Under the pieces are notes generated by a model. That model did no database searches. It saw only the letters and a program-made list of their open reading frames with translations, and had not been told where the DNA came from. Source: Nonomuraea indica (lineage in GTDB: Bacteria > Actinomycetota > Actinomycetes > Streptosporangiales > Streptosporangiaceae). Taken from it: a DNA stretch of 64,000 nt. Positions 25,445-33,219 of this stretch are shown here, piece after piece (position 1 is the first letter of the stretch; each line of letters opens with the position of its first letter). Location: positions 195,698 to 259,697 of the forward strand of contig NZ_KZ559476.1 of assembly GCF_002850745.1 (NCBI RefSeq), given 5' to 3'. The translations under genes and the position numbers were made by a program.

Positions 25445-26803
25445 ATGCACTGCGATCCCCGGTTCTCGCGCGTGCGCGAGGTGTTCGAGCGGCACTTCAC
25501 CGACGGCGAGGAACTGGGGGCCGCGTTCGCGGTGTACCTGGACGGCGAGCTGGTGGTGGATCTGTGGGGCGGCGTGGCCGACCGGCACACCGGACGGCCG
25601 TGGCGGCGGGACACCCCCGCGTTCGCCTACTCCTGCACCAAGGCGATCACCGCGACGGTGCTCCTGCAGCTCGCCGAGCGGGGGCTGGTGGACGTGAGCG
25701 CGCCGGTGGCGGAGGTGTGGCCGGAGTTCGCGGCCGAGGGCAAGGCGGCGATCACCGTCGAGCACCTTCTCACGCACGAGGCGGGGCTGCCGGTGGTGGA
25801 GGATCCGGTGCCCGTCGAGGAGTTCGGCGACCACCCGGCCATCGCGGCGCGGCTGGCGCGGCAGCGGCCGCTGTGGGAGCCGGGGTCGGCGCACGGCTAC
25901 CACGCGCTCACGTACGGGTTCCTGATCGGCGAGGTGGTGCGGCGGGTCACCGGCAAGTCGGTGGGCGAGCTGGTCGCGGCGGAGATCGCCGGGCCGCTGG
26001 GCCTGGACCTGTGGATCGGCGCGCCCGACGCGGTGATCTCCCGCGCCGCCCGCATCACGGCCGGTGACCGCCGCTCCCCCGCCGCCGGCGAGGACCAGGC
26101 CGTGACGGGCGACACCGGGGCGGACGCGACCGGCACGGACCGGGCCGAGACCCGCCGGAGCGGGCCTGAGGACGCGTTCGCGACCGGCACGGACCGGACC
26201 TGGACCGACCGGAGCGGGGCGGAGGACGCGTTCGCGACCGGCACGGACCGGACCGGGACCGACCGGAGCGGGGCGGAGGACGCGTTCGCGACCGGGACCG
26301 ACCGGAGCGGGGCGGAGGACGCGTTCGCGCGGATGGCGCGCGACGCGCGCGATCCCCACAGCCTGATGAACCGGGCTCTCGGCAACCCCGGCATGCAGCG
26401 GCTCAAGGGGGGCGCCAACCATCCCGCGATCCTGCGCGCCGGCTGGCCGGGCGCCGGGGTCGTCACCACGGCCGCCGCCCTGGCCGGGTTCTACCGGTCG
26501 CTCCTCGCGGGCGACGTCCTGCGCCCGGAGACGCTGACCGGCGCCCTCCGCGCCCGCGTGTCGGGCCCGGACCGGGTGCTGCACGTGGACAGCTCGTTCG
26601 GGCTCGGGTACATGCGCCCCTCGATGACCTTCTTCGTCCCGTCGCGGACCGCGTTCGGCCACACGGGGCTGGGCGGCTTCCTCGGGCTGGGCGATCCCGG
26701 CCACGGCCTGGCCGTCGGCTACGTGACGAACCGGATGGCCGACGCCGCCTCGGGCGGCCTGCGCGCCTATCGCCTGACCGAGGCGGTCTACCGGTCGTTG
26801 TGA
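25445..26803 (+). CDS. Serine hydrolase / class C beta-lactamase-family esterase with repeat insertion
   Basis: The 452-residue protein of the EstB / class C beta-lactamase fold has the nucleophile motif S-x-x-K in AYSCTKAITATVLLQ (near residue 62), the Tyr motif in GSAHGYHALTYGFLIGE, and a third motif HTGLGGFLGLGD. GGGAGG four bases before ATG fixes the start. Such proteins act as esterases, amidases or D-aminopeptidases. Residues about 230-295 are a low-complexity tandem repeat (DRSGAEDAFATGTD) absent from the usual fold. It probably forms a disordered loop. KstR2-like site 3 lies upstream. Confidence 0.88.
   Translation: MHCDPRFSRVREVFERHFTDGEELGAAFAVYLDGELVVDLWGGVADRHTGRPWRRDTPAFAYSCTKAITATVLLQLAERGLVDVSAPVAEVWPEFAAEGKAAITVEHLLTHEAGLPVVEDPVPVEEFGDHPAIAARLARQRPLWEPGSAHGYHALTYGFLIGEVVRRVTGKSVGELVAAEIAGPLGLDLWIGAPDAVISRAARITAGDRRSPAAGEDQAVTGDTGADATGTDRAETRRSGPEDAFATGTDRTWTDRSGAEDAFATGTDRTGTDRSGAEDAFATGTDRSGAEDAFARMARDARDPHSLMNRALGNPGMQRLKGGANHPAILRAGWPGAGVVTTAAALAGFYRSLLAGDVLRPETLTGALRARVSGPDRVLHVDSSFGLGYMRPSMTFFVPSRTAFGHTGLGGFLGLGDPGHGLAVGYVTNRMADAASGGLRAYRLTEAVYRSL
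26141..26330 (+). repeat. In-frame tandem repeat inside serine hydrolase
   Basis: The phrase starting GAGGACGCGTTCGCGACC recurs at 26168, 26222, 26276 and 26315, giving spacings of 54, 54 and 39 bases, all multiples of three. Each full unit encodes 18 residues. The very high identity between units suggests recent expansion by slippage. Confidence 0.9.
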
Positions 26804-26832
26804 GCGCGGGAGTCGCACGGCGGTCATCGCGG

Positions 26833-27582
26833 TCAGTGCATGGTCACGCCGCCGCTGACCGACAGGGTCTGCCCCGTCATGTACGCGGCGCGTTCCGTGC
26901 ACAGGTAGGCGACGAGTCCGGCCACGTCGGCGGGCGTGCCGAGGCGGCGCAGCGGGATGGTCCTGGCGATGCGCTCCACCAGGCCGGGCTCGGCGGCCGA
27001 CACCCGGCGCAGCATCGGGGTGTCGGTCGGCCCGGGGCAGACGACGTTGGAGGTGACGTTCGCCCGGGCGGCCTCCCTGGCGAGGGTCTTGGCCAGCCCG
27101 AACAGCCCGGCCTTCGTCGCCGCGTACGCGCCCTCGCCGCCCGACCCGGCCCTGGCCCCGTCGGAGGAGACGAACACCAGCCGCCCCCACCTCCTGCGCA
27201 TCATGCCGGGCAGGAGCAGCTTGGTCATCAGCATCGGGCCCCGCAGGTTGACCTGCCACATCAGGTCCCAGCCGGCGGGGTCGCTCTCGGTGAACGGCTC
27301 CACGACCGAGACCCCCGCGTTGTGCACGAGGACGTCCACGTCCTGCCCGGCGGCCACCTCCCGGCAGAATCGTTCGACGGACTCCGGCGAGGCGAGGTCG
27401 AGGGCCAGAGCGGCGCCGCCGGCCAGGCCGGCCGCGACCTTCTCCGCACCGCGCAGGTCCACGTCGGCGACCACCACGCGGGCGCCCAGGGCGGTCAGGT
27501 CGGCGGCGACGGCCGCGCCGATGGCGCCCGCCCCGCCGGTGACCACGGCCACCCGCCCGTCCAGCCGCATCCCGTCCATCAC
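26833..27582 (-). CDS. SDR-family NAD(P)-dependent dehydrogenase
   Basis: The 249-residue classical SDR has VTGGAGAIGAAVAADL at the cofactor site, VVVADVD with an Asp that favours NAD, HNAGVS, catalytic Ser in FVSSDGARAG, and the pair Tyr-x-x-x-Lys in GAYAATKAGLFGLAK. It resembles 2-hydroxycyclohexanecarboxyl-CoA or 3-hydroxyacyl-CoA dehydrogenases, so an alcohol-to-ketone step in ring or side-chain oxidation is plausible. GTG at 27582 or ATG at 27579 both follow a GGAGG. It is transcribed after the isochorismatase-like gene, across a tandem-repeat spacer. Confidence 0.88.
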   Translation of the reverse strand: MMDGMRLDGRVAVVTGGAGAIGAAVAADLTALGARVVVADVDLRGAEKVAAGLAGGAALALDLASPESVERFCREVAAGQDVDVLVHNAGVSVVEPFTESDPAGWDLMWQVNLRGPMLMTKLLLPGMMRRRWGRLVFVSSDGARAGSGGEGAYAATKAGLFGLAKTLAREAARANVTSNVVCPGPTDTPMLRRVSAAEPGLVERIARTIPLRRLGTPADVAGLVAYLCTERAAYMTGQTLSVSGGVTMH

Positions 27583-27750
27583 CGGCCCGCCTCCACCCTC
27601 CGACCGCGTCCCGTCGTCACCAGCCCGCCTCCACCCTCCGGCCGCGTCCCGTCGTCACCGGCCCGCCTCCGCCCTCCGGCCGCGTCCCGTCCATCACCGG
27701 CCCGCCTCCGCCTTCCGGCCGCGTCCCGTCGTCATCGATCCGCCTCCGCC
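27581..27750. repeat. 38-39-bp tandem repeat between SDR and isochorismatase-like genes
   Basis: Four near-identical units begin at 27581, 27619, 27657 and 27696 (spacings 38, 38, 39), with a decayed fifth at 27734. On the minus strand each unit contains a GGAGG-type site and a nearby GTG or ATG, so the SDR translation-start region appears to have been copied. The array runs into the last codons of the isochorismatase-like gene. Confidence 0.85.
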
Positions 27751-28337
27751 TCCCACCGCTCCACGAGTCCGGCCGCCGTGGTGCGGGTGGCGAGCAGGCT
27801 GATCGTGTGGCGCAGCACGGACCGCGCGTACTCCTCCGGCACGCCCGCCACGGCGTCGGTGACCACGGTGACGCGGTAACCGAGGTTCACGGCCTCCAGG
27901 GCGAGGCCCGGGATGCCGAGGTTGAGCGAGACCCCCACGGCGACGACGGCCGAGACGCCCAGCGAGCGCAGCGTCATGTCGAGGGAGGTGCCCGTGAACG
28001 GCGAGAAGCCGTGCAGGCGTCTGCTCTCCAGGTCGCCGGGATGGCGCAGTTCGGGCAGCACCTCGACGGCCGGCGTGCCGTCGAGCATGTGGGCGGGGTC
28101 GTCGAGCAGCGAGACGATGAACGGGCAGTTGGCGGTGTGCGAGCCGGCCCGGTCGGCGCGGAAGGCCGCGGTGCAGTGGACGACGGGGATGCCCGCCGCG
28201 CGGGCCGCCTCCAGGACGGCGGCGGTGTTGGGGACCACGTCGCGCAGCCGGCAGGCGGTGACCAGGTCCGGGAACCTGGTGAGGTCGCCGACGACCCCTC
28301 GCTGCATCTCCATGACGAGCACGGCCGTCCGCTCCAC
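27732..28337 (-). CDS. Isochorismatase-family protein lacking the catalytic Cys
   Basis: The 201-residue protein has the isochorismatase/cysteine-hydrolase fold: VLVMEMQRGVVGDLTRFPDL at the start, a conserved middle around FSPFTGTSLDMTLRSLG, and VAVGVSLNLGIPGLALEAV where active enzymes have the catalytic Cys. Here Gly replaces Cys, and the usual first-strand Asp (DMQ) is Glu (EMQ). The family normally hydrolyses amides or enol ethers through Asp-Lys-Cys. This member probably does not act that way, although similar Cys-less homologues occur in mycobacteria (recalled). GTG at 28337 follows an AGAGGG site. KstR2-like site 4 lies 14 bases upstream. Confidence 0.82.
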   Translation of the reverse strand: MERTAVLVMEMQRGVVGDLTRFPDLVTACRLRDVVPNTAAVLEAARAAGIPVVHCTAAFRADRAGSHTANCPFIVSLLDDPAHMLDGTPAVEVLPELRHPGDLESRRLHGFSPFTGTSLDMTLRSLGVSAVVAVGVSLNLGIPGLALEAVNLGYRVTVVTDAVAGVPEEYARSVLRHTISLLATRTTAAGLVERWEAEADR

Positions 28338-28350
28338 CGGCGCACCCTCT

Positions 28351-28372
28351 CTTAGCGAGCGCTTGCTTGGTT
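28351..28372. promoter_or_regulatory. KstR2-like operator, site 4
   Basis: Read on the minus strand, AACCAAGCAAGCGCTCGC fits CAAGYRNNYGCT and points to the isochorismatase-like start about 17 bases away. In plus orientation AGCGAGCGCTTGCT differs from the KstR2 consensus at one fixed base. Confidence 0.7.
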
Positions 28373-28451
28373 ACCTCGCAGCGTACACGGCCACCCGCCC
28401 GCTGACGACCGCCGGCAGGTCGAGGAGGAGCGCGACCGCCGACGGGGCCCT

Positions 28452-29639
28452 TCACCGGGGGCGTCGCGAGAGCAGCGCTCCCGCGGTCATCGCCGTCGCC
28501 CCGGCCAGGGCGGCGGTGGCGGCGACGAAGGCGGCCCCGGCGAAGCCGAAGGCGCTGGACAGCGCGGCGAAGGCAGAGGGGGCGACGGCGGCGCCGGTGT
28601 AGATGCCGACCTGGACGGTGTGGCCGGCGTTCTCGGCGGCCCGGTGGGCCACCAGCCGGAGCGTGGCGGCGAGCAGCAGCCCCGTCCAGCCCCATCCGGC
28701 CGAGAAGGCGAGCGCGGCGCCCAGCACGAAGGTCACCGGCGTGCCCATCGCGATGAGCGCGAGCCCGAGACCACCGGCCAGCATCATCGCGGTGATCACC
28801 GCGGGGTTGCGGCGCGGGGCGCGATCGGTCAGGGCCCCCGCGCAGAGCCGGACGGCGATGGCGAGCAGGGCGCTGAGCGACAGCAGGTTCCCGGTGACGG
28901 CGACAGGCAGCCCGGAGTGGGCGCCGAGTTGCACGAAGTACGTCGCCACCGCGTTGTTGCCGGTCGCCGACAGAGCGGCGGCCGAGGCCCACAGCACCAG
29001 CACGGCGCCGGTCCTGCCGGCGGGGGCGGATCCCCCGGCCCGCACCTGGGGCGGACCGGGCGGGACGCGGGCCAGCGGGGCGAGCGCCACCGGGATGAGC
29101 GCGGTCAGGCCGGCGATCACCATGGCCGGACGCCAGCCGCAGGCCGGGACGACGACGGCGACGAGCAGGCCGGGCACGAGAGTGGCCGCGCCCATCGCGG
29201 CGCCGACCGCACCGGCGGCCAGCGAACGCCGGCGCGCGGGGACGCGGGCGGCGATCAGCCGGCCCGCCGCCGGCTGGACGAGGCCGTTGCTCAGCCCGCC
29301 CGCCACCAGGGCGGCCGTCATGGCGGTGAGGTCGTCCACCCGGGCGACGGTGATCATGACGGCGCAGGCGGCCACCGCCGCGACGGCGAGCACCACGGGC
29401 GCGGGCAGGCGCGCCGCCACCCGCTTGGCGATGGGCGACCCCACCGCCGTGGCCGCGTAGAAGGCACTGATCGTCAACCCGACGGAGGTGCGGGAGACGT
29501 GCAGATCCGCCTCGATCGCCGGCGCGAGAGCGCCCACGGTGAAGCCCGGCATCACCGTGACCGTCGCTGTCAGCGCGGCCGCGGTGACGCCCGGCCAGTG
29601 CCCGGTGCGCGGTTCCACGGGAAGCCCGTGCGCGGTCAT
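28452..29639 (-). CDS. MFS transporter
   Basis: The roughly 395-residue major-facilitator protein has about 12 hydrophobic segments. The loop after helix 2 reads AVGSPIAKRVAARLPAP, the place of the family A motif. N-terminal helices begin VTAAALTATVTVMPGFTVGALA. It resembles cyanate/CynX- or drug-efflux-like carriers, and the substrate is unknown. ATG at 29639 is used; a GTG at 29648 is also possible. It starts just after the MBL hydrolase stop, so the two probably form an operon under the MarR regulator. This is inferred from arrangement. Confidence 0.85.
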   Translation of the reverse strand: MTAHGLPVEPRTGHWPGVTAAALTATVTVMPGFTVGALAPAIEADLHVSRTSVGLTISAFYAATAVGSPIAKRVAARLPAPVVLAVAAVAACAVMITVARVDDLTAMTAALVAGGLSNGLVQPAAGRLIAARVPARRRSLAAGAVGAAMGAATLVPGLLVAVVVPACGWRPAMVIAGLTALIPVALAPLARVPPGPPQVRAGGSAPAGRTGAVLVLWASAAALSATGNNAVATYFVQLGAHSGLPVAVTGNLLSLSALLAIAVRLCAGALTDRAPRRNPAVITAMMLAGGLGLALIAMGTPVTFVLGAALAFSAGWGWTGLLLAATLRLVAHRAAENAGHTVQVGIYTGAAVAPSAFAALSSAFGFAGAAFVAATAALAGATAMTAGALLSRRPR

Positions 29640-29655
29640 CGTCGGCACCGGCGGC

Positions 29656-30543
29656 TCAGACGTCCAGAGGGCGCCAGGCGGGGCCGGCGCCGTCCCGGCG
29701 GACCCGGCCGAACACCACGTCGGCGAAGTGGATCCCGAAACCGATCGTGCCGGGCTCTTCCAGGTCGGCGACCAGGCGGCGGCGGTGCTCGGCGGACCGG
29801 ACGGCGTCGTGGTCGACGGCCGCGGACCATTCGGGGTGGTCGACCTGGATCGGCGAGTGGAGGGCGTCGCCGAAGGCGATCAGCCGCTGACCGCCGGAGG
29901 TGATGACGTACTCGGCGTGCCCGGGCGTGTGGCCGGCGGCGAGCCGGACCCGCACGCCGGGGAAGATCTCCTCGCCGTCCGCCACCGTACGGACCCGTGG
30001 CGCCAGCACGGCGGCCGCCTCGGCCATGCCGTGCGCCTCCAGCAGGTCGCGCCGGGCCCATTCCGGCTCGGTCACCAGGTAGTCGGCGTGGGCGAAAGCA
30101 GGCCGGTCACCGCCGGGGGCGGGATGCCAGGCCCAGCCGAGGTGGTCGGAGTGGAGGTGGGTGAAGGCCACGGCCTCGATCTCTTCCGGCCTGCGGCCGA
30201 GTCCGGCCAGGCTGTCCAGGAGCGCGCCGCCGTGGATGACGCCGCGCGGGGTGCCGGGGTCCGGCGGCAGCGTCTCCGGCCCGAACCCCGCGTCGATCAA
30301 CAGTGCCCGGTCGCCGTTCTCCACCAGCAGGCCGCCGATGCTCGCCACCAGGCTGCCGGACGGGTCCAGGTACTGCGGGTGGGCGGCCCAGATCTCGTCG
30401 GTGGTGTCCGGGAGCCATCCGCGCGCCGGGAGCCGCACGGCCCCGTCCGGCACGAAGGACACCCTCATGCCGCCGAGGCGCAGCGAGCGGATCCCGGCCG
30501 GTCGCCGCAACCGTTCGTCCTGGTCGACCGCGATGTTCGCCAT
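29656..30543 (-). CDS. MBL-fold metallohydrolase (lactonase-like)
   Basis: The 295-residue metallo-beta-lactamase-fold enzyme has the metal motif FTHLHSDHLGW (HxHxDH) near residue 135, a further His in AAGHTPGHAEYVI, and an Asp in LIAFGDALHSP. The layout resembles N-acyl-homoserine lactonases and related lactone or ester hydrolases. ATG at 30543 follows GAAGGGAAC. It diverges from a MarR gene over a 127-base AT-rich gap and is followed by the MFS gene, so a MarR-controlled hydrolase/exporter pair is likely. Confidence 0.88.
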   Translation of the reverse strand: MANIAVDQDERLRRPAGIRSLRLGGMRVSFVPDGAVRLPARGWLPDTTDEIWAAHPQYLDPSGSLVASIGGLLVENGDRALLIDAGFGPETLPPDPGTPRGVIHGGALLDSLAGLGRRPEEIEAVAFTHLHSDHLGWAWHPAPGGDRPAFAHADYLVTEPEWARRDLLEAHGMAEAAAVLAPRVRTVADGEEIFPGVRVRLAAGHTPGHAEYVITSGGQRLIAFGDALHSPIQVDHPEWSAAVDHDAVRSAEHRRRLVADLEEPGTIGFGIHFADVVFGRVRRDGAGPAWRPLDV

Positions 30544-30604
30544 GGTCTTGTTCCCTTCAGCGTTCAGGTCGTCGCCCGGCCCGGACGGCGACGCAGCCAC
30601 GATA

Positions 30605-30660
30605 AACATCAAGCTTTAACTATGCAAGCTCTAAATATTTCGACTTGATGGACTTGCTAG
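30605..30660. promoter_or_regulatory. AT-rich divergent promoter with inverted repeats (MarR / MBL)
   Basis: The gap carries CATCAAG (30607-30613) and its inverse CTTGATG (30644-30650), plus TGCAAG and CTTGCT arms between and after them. This AT-rich block contrasts with the surrounding GC-rich DNA and is the likely MarR operator and divergent promoter region. Confidence 0.5.
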
Positions 30661-30670
30661 GATGGGAGGC

Positions 30671-31099
30671 ATGACGACGTCCCCGGAGCCGCAGGCCATC
30701 GCCGAGCGAGAGCTGTGCGGCCTGGTGAACGGCCTGGCCCAGCAGATCGCCGATCACGTGCGCGAACGCGCCGTCACCTTGGGCCTGACCGCGGCGCAGG
30801 CGACCGCGCTCCGCGAGATGACGGGGCCGATGACCATGCGGGAGCTCGCCGAGCGCATGAGCTGCGAGCCGTCCAACGCCACATTCATCGTCGACAAGCT
30901 GGAGCGGCAGGGCCTGATCGAGCGACGCGCGCACCCCACCGACAGGCGCGCCAAGCACCTCGTCCTCACGGACGAGGGCGACGCGCTCCGCGAGCGGCTC
31001 CTCGACCTTCTCGTCCAGGACTCACCGCTGGCCGCCCTCACCGCCCAGCAGCAGCGCGTCCTCCAGGGCCTGCTCGAACAGGCACTCATCCGCCGGTGA
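30671..31099 (+). CDS. MarR-family transcriptional regulator
   Basis: The 142-residue winged-helix protein has the recognition part MTMRELAERMSCEPSNATFIVD (cut here to its core ELAERMSCEPSNATF) followed by the wing LIERRAHPTDRRAKHLVLT, a MarR signature. ATG at 30671 is preferred, using AGGA eight bases upstream, over an ATG at 30662. Such proteins dissociate from DNA when binding phenolic or lipophilic ligands. Its divergence from the MBL/MFS genes suggests they are its targets. A repeat-rich hairpin region follows. Confidence 0.9.
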   Translation: MTTSPEPQAIAERELCGLVNGLAQQIADHVRERAVTLGLTAAQATALREMTGPMTMRELAERMSCEPSNATFIVDKLERQGLIERRAHPTDRRAKHLVLTDEGDALRERLLDLLVQDSPLAALTAQQQRVLQGLLEQALIRR

Positions 31100-31131
31100 G
31101 CCGACGCCGGCACTCCCGCCGGCCGCACGAA

Positions 31132-31183
31132 CCCGCCTGCCCGGCCCGCCTGCCCGACCCGCCTGCCCGACCCGCCTGCCCGC
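31132..31183. repeat. 13-bp tandem repeat (four copies)
   Basis: CCCGCCTGCCCGN is repeated at 31132, 31145, 31158 and 31171 downstream of the MarR gene. The last copy forms the left arm of a hairpin. Confidence 0.9.
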
Positions 31184-31196
31184 CCCGCCGGGCAGG
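31175..31196. terminator. Hairpin after MarR gene
   Basis: CCTGCCC and GGGCAGG form a 7-bp stem around an eight-base loop, 76 bases after the MarR stop. It lies before the next same-strand gene, a kinase, so it is a probable terminator. Confidence 0.5.
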
Positions 31197-31263
31197 CCCG
31201 GCAGGCGTGGCACGGCCGGGACGTACGGTGATATTTCGGCAGACGTGACAACCGGCACCCCAG

Positions 31264-33039
31264 GTGAGACCGTCGAGTCCACGAGGAACGGCTCGATGGG
31301 GGTGGGACTTGGTCCCGGGGTACCACGAAGTTCGTCAGCTCGGCGCGGGGCGCACCGGCCGCGTGTTCCTCGCCACCTACGAGGCGACCGGCGCGTACGT
31401 GGCGATCAAGTACCTGAACGCCACGCTGCGCCGCGACGCCGGGTTCATGGAGCGCTTCCGGTCCGACGCCCGCGCGCTGGTCGAGATCGACGACCCGGCC
31501 GTGGTCAGGACGTACGAGTACGTGGAGACGCCCGACCGGGCGGCCGTGGTGACGGAGCTCGTCGACGGGGTGTCGCTGCGCACGCTGCTCGGCGAGCACG
31601 GGCGGACCAGCCCGGAGGCGGCCCTCGCCGTGCTCAAGAGCACGCTGCTGGCCCTGGCGGCGGCGCACGGCGCGGGGGTGCCGCACCGCGACGTCACGCC
31701 GGGCAACGTGCTGGTCCAGGCCGACGGCGCGGTCAAGCTCGGCGACTTCGGGGTCGTGGTGCACGCCGAGGAACCGGGGGTGCCGGCGGGCAGCCCGCCG
31801 TACATGTCGCCGGAGCTGTGGAGCGGAGGCGCGGCGGGACCGCAGGCCGACGTGTACGCGGCGGCGTGCCTGCTGTTCGAGGCGGTCATGGGGCGGCCAC
31901 CGTACGCGGCGGGAGGCGTGGCGTCGCTGCGCGAGAGGCACCTGTCGGAGTCGGTGCCGCTGGAGGTGGTCCCCGACACGCTGCGCGACCTGCTGCGACG
32001 GGGCATGGCGAAGAACACCGACTTCAGGTACGCCTCCGCCGCGCAGTTCGCCGCCGAGCTGGAGGAGGACGCGGTCGCGGCGTACGGCCCGGCCTGGGAG
32101 CAGCGCGGCCGGCGGCACCTGGCGGAGCTGGCCACGGTGCTCGCGCTCCGGTTCCCGCTGGCCAGGAGCGAGCCGGCGGCCGCGGCAGGGGCGCGCGGGA
32201 GGCCGCCGAAACTGCCGCCGCACCTGTGGATCACCGGGGCGGCGGTCGCGGCGGTGCTGGCCGGCCTGCTGCTCGCCGGTGGCGGGTCGTCCGGGCCCGG
32301 CACGGTGCTGATGCCGCCGCCCACCTCGCCCGGCGGTGAGCCGGCCCCCGGCGACACGACGACGCCCGCCCGCCGCAGCCCGACCGGCTCCCGACCGGCC
32401 GCCACCGCGCACCGCACACCGCCGGGCGCCGAGCCGGACGGCCGGCCCGACACCGGGGTGGCGGTGCCCGACAGCCGGCCGGGCACCGCCACCCGGGGCC
32501 CGGCCGGCACGCCCCCGCCCGTGCGGCCCACCCCCTCCCCCGGCACTGCGGCGCCCGCGCCGTCGCGCAGCGCGGTCGCGCGGACGTCGGTGCGCTCGGC
32601 CGACATCGTGCGGTGGAGCGGTTCGGCGGGCGCGGTGCGGGTGGCCGCCGACGGCACCGGCCCGGTCCGATTACGGATCGCCTACACCCGGCGCGACGGC
32701 GACGGCCCGGCCCGCACGGTCGCCGAGGAGACGCGCACGCTCGCCGGTCGCGACGTCTACACCAGCACCGTGCTGCGCGACCTGGGGGACGTGCCGTGCG
32801 GCACCCGCGCGCACTTCGGGCTCGTCGTGCTGACCGAGCCCGTGGCGGGCAACGGCCCGCAGGTCAGCGAGGCGGCGGTGGACGGCGGCCCGTGCCCCTC
32901 CCCCTCCGTCCCACCCACCGCCTCCCCCACCCCTGACCCCGGCCGGGAGGGCGCCCTGCCGGCCACGGAGACCGGGTCGCCACCGGGAGATCCGGCGGGA
33001 GACCCACCGGGCGATCCGGACGGCGGCGGGAGCGGGTGA
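31264..33039 (+). CDS. Membrane-anchored Ser/Thr protein kinase
   Basis: The 591-residue kinase has a Gly-rich loop LGAGRTGRVFLATY, VAIK Lys in AYVAIKYLN, catalytic loop PHRDVTPGNVLV and DFG in KLGDFGVVV. The Lys that normally follows HRDxK is Thr, as HRDVTPGN; Asp and Asn are kept. One membrane helix lies near residues 321-342. It is followed by a long Pro/Thr-rich extracellular stretch and a small C-terminal domain (about 440-560) with two Cys. It probably senses something outside the cell. The start is uncertain: GTG at 31264 or TTG at 31309, where LVPGYHEVRQLG begins. No obvious substrate gene is adjacent. Confidence 0.85.
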   Translation: MRPSSPRGTARWGWDLVPGYHEVRQLGAGRTGRVFLATYEATGAYVAIKYLNATLRRDAGFMERFRSDARALVEIDDPAVVRTYEYVETPDRAAVVTELVDGVSLRTLLGEHGRTSPEAALAVLKSTLLALAAAHGAGVPHRDVTPGNVLVQADGAVKLGDFGVVVHAEEPGVPAGSPPYMSPELWSGGAAGPQADVYAAACLLFEAVMGRPPYAAGGVASLRERHLSESVPLEVVPDTLRDLLRRGMAKNTDFRYASAAQFAAELEEDAVAAYGPAWEQRGRRHLAELATVLALRFPLARSEPAAAAGARGRPPKLPPHLWITGAAVAAVLAGLLLAGGGSSGPGTVLMPPPTSPGGEPAPGDTTTPARRSPTGSRPAATAHRTPPGAEPDGRPDTGVAVPDSRPGTATRGPAGTPPPVRPTPSPGTAAPAPSRSAVARTSVRSADIVRWSGSAGAVRVAADGTGPVRLRIAYTRRDGDGPARTVAEETRTLAGRDVYTSTVLRDLGDVPCGTRAHFGLVVLTEPVAGNGPQVSEAAVDGGPCPSPSVPPTASPTPDPGREGALPATETGSPPGDPAGDPPGDPDGGGSG

Positions 33040-33150
33040 CGGCCCTCCCGGCGACGGCGCACCGGACGCGGGCCGCGCAGGTGACCGCCCTCCCGGCGGC
33101 GGCACGACGGTCCAGGACGCGCAGGTGACCGCCCTCCCGGCGGCGGCAGG
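33035..33150. repeat. Three tandem hairpin-forming repeats after kinase
   Basis: A unit beginning GGTGACCGCCCTCCCGGCGG recurs at about 33035, 33080 and 33124 (spacing 45 and 44). Each can form a CCGCC/GGCGG hairpin, so the array may act as a multiple terminator. The first copy overlaps the kinase stop codon. Confidence 0.75.
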
Positions 33151-33191
33151 CCGGACGCGGGGCGGGGTGGAGCGGCGGGGTCTTGTCCACT

Positions 33192-33207
33192 AACCAAGCG
33201 TGCGCTA
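33192..33207. promoter_or_regulatory. KstR2-like operator, site 5
   Basis: AACCAAGCGTGCGCTA fits CAAGYRNNYGCT and points to the DUF35 gene, ending 12 bases before its ATG. The same 16 bases occur at site 6, in the same orientation and at nearly the same distance from the start. Confidence 0.75.
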
Positions 33208-33219
33208 GCTTGGCAGGCG

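Noticed and set aside
31132..31183. Small coding sequence in the 13-bp repeat region.
   Set aside because: Pure Pro/Cys/Ala low-complexity in all frames, no ribosome site, and part of a hairpin.
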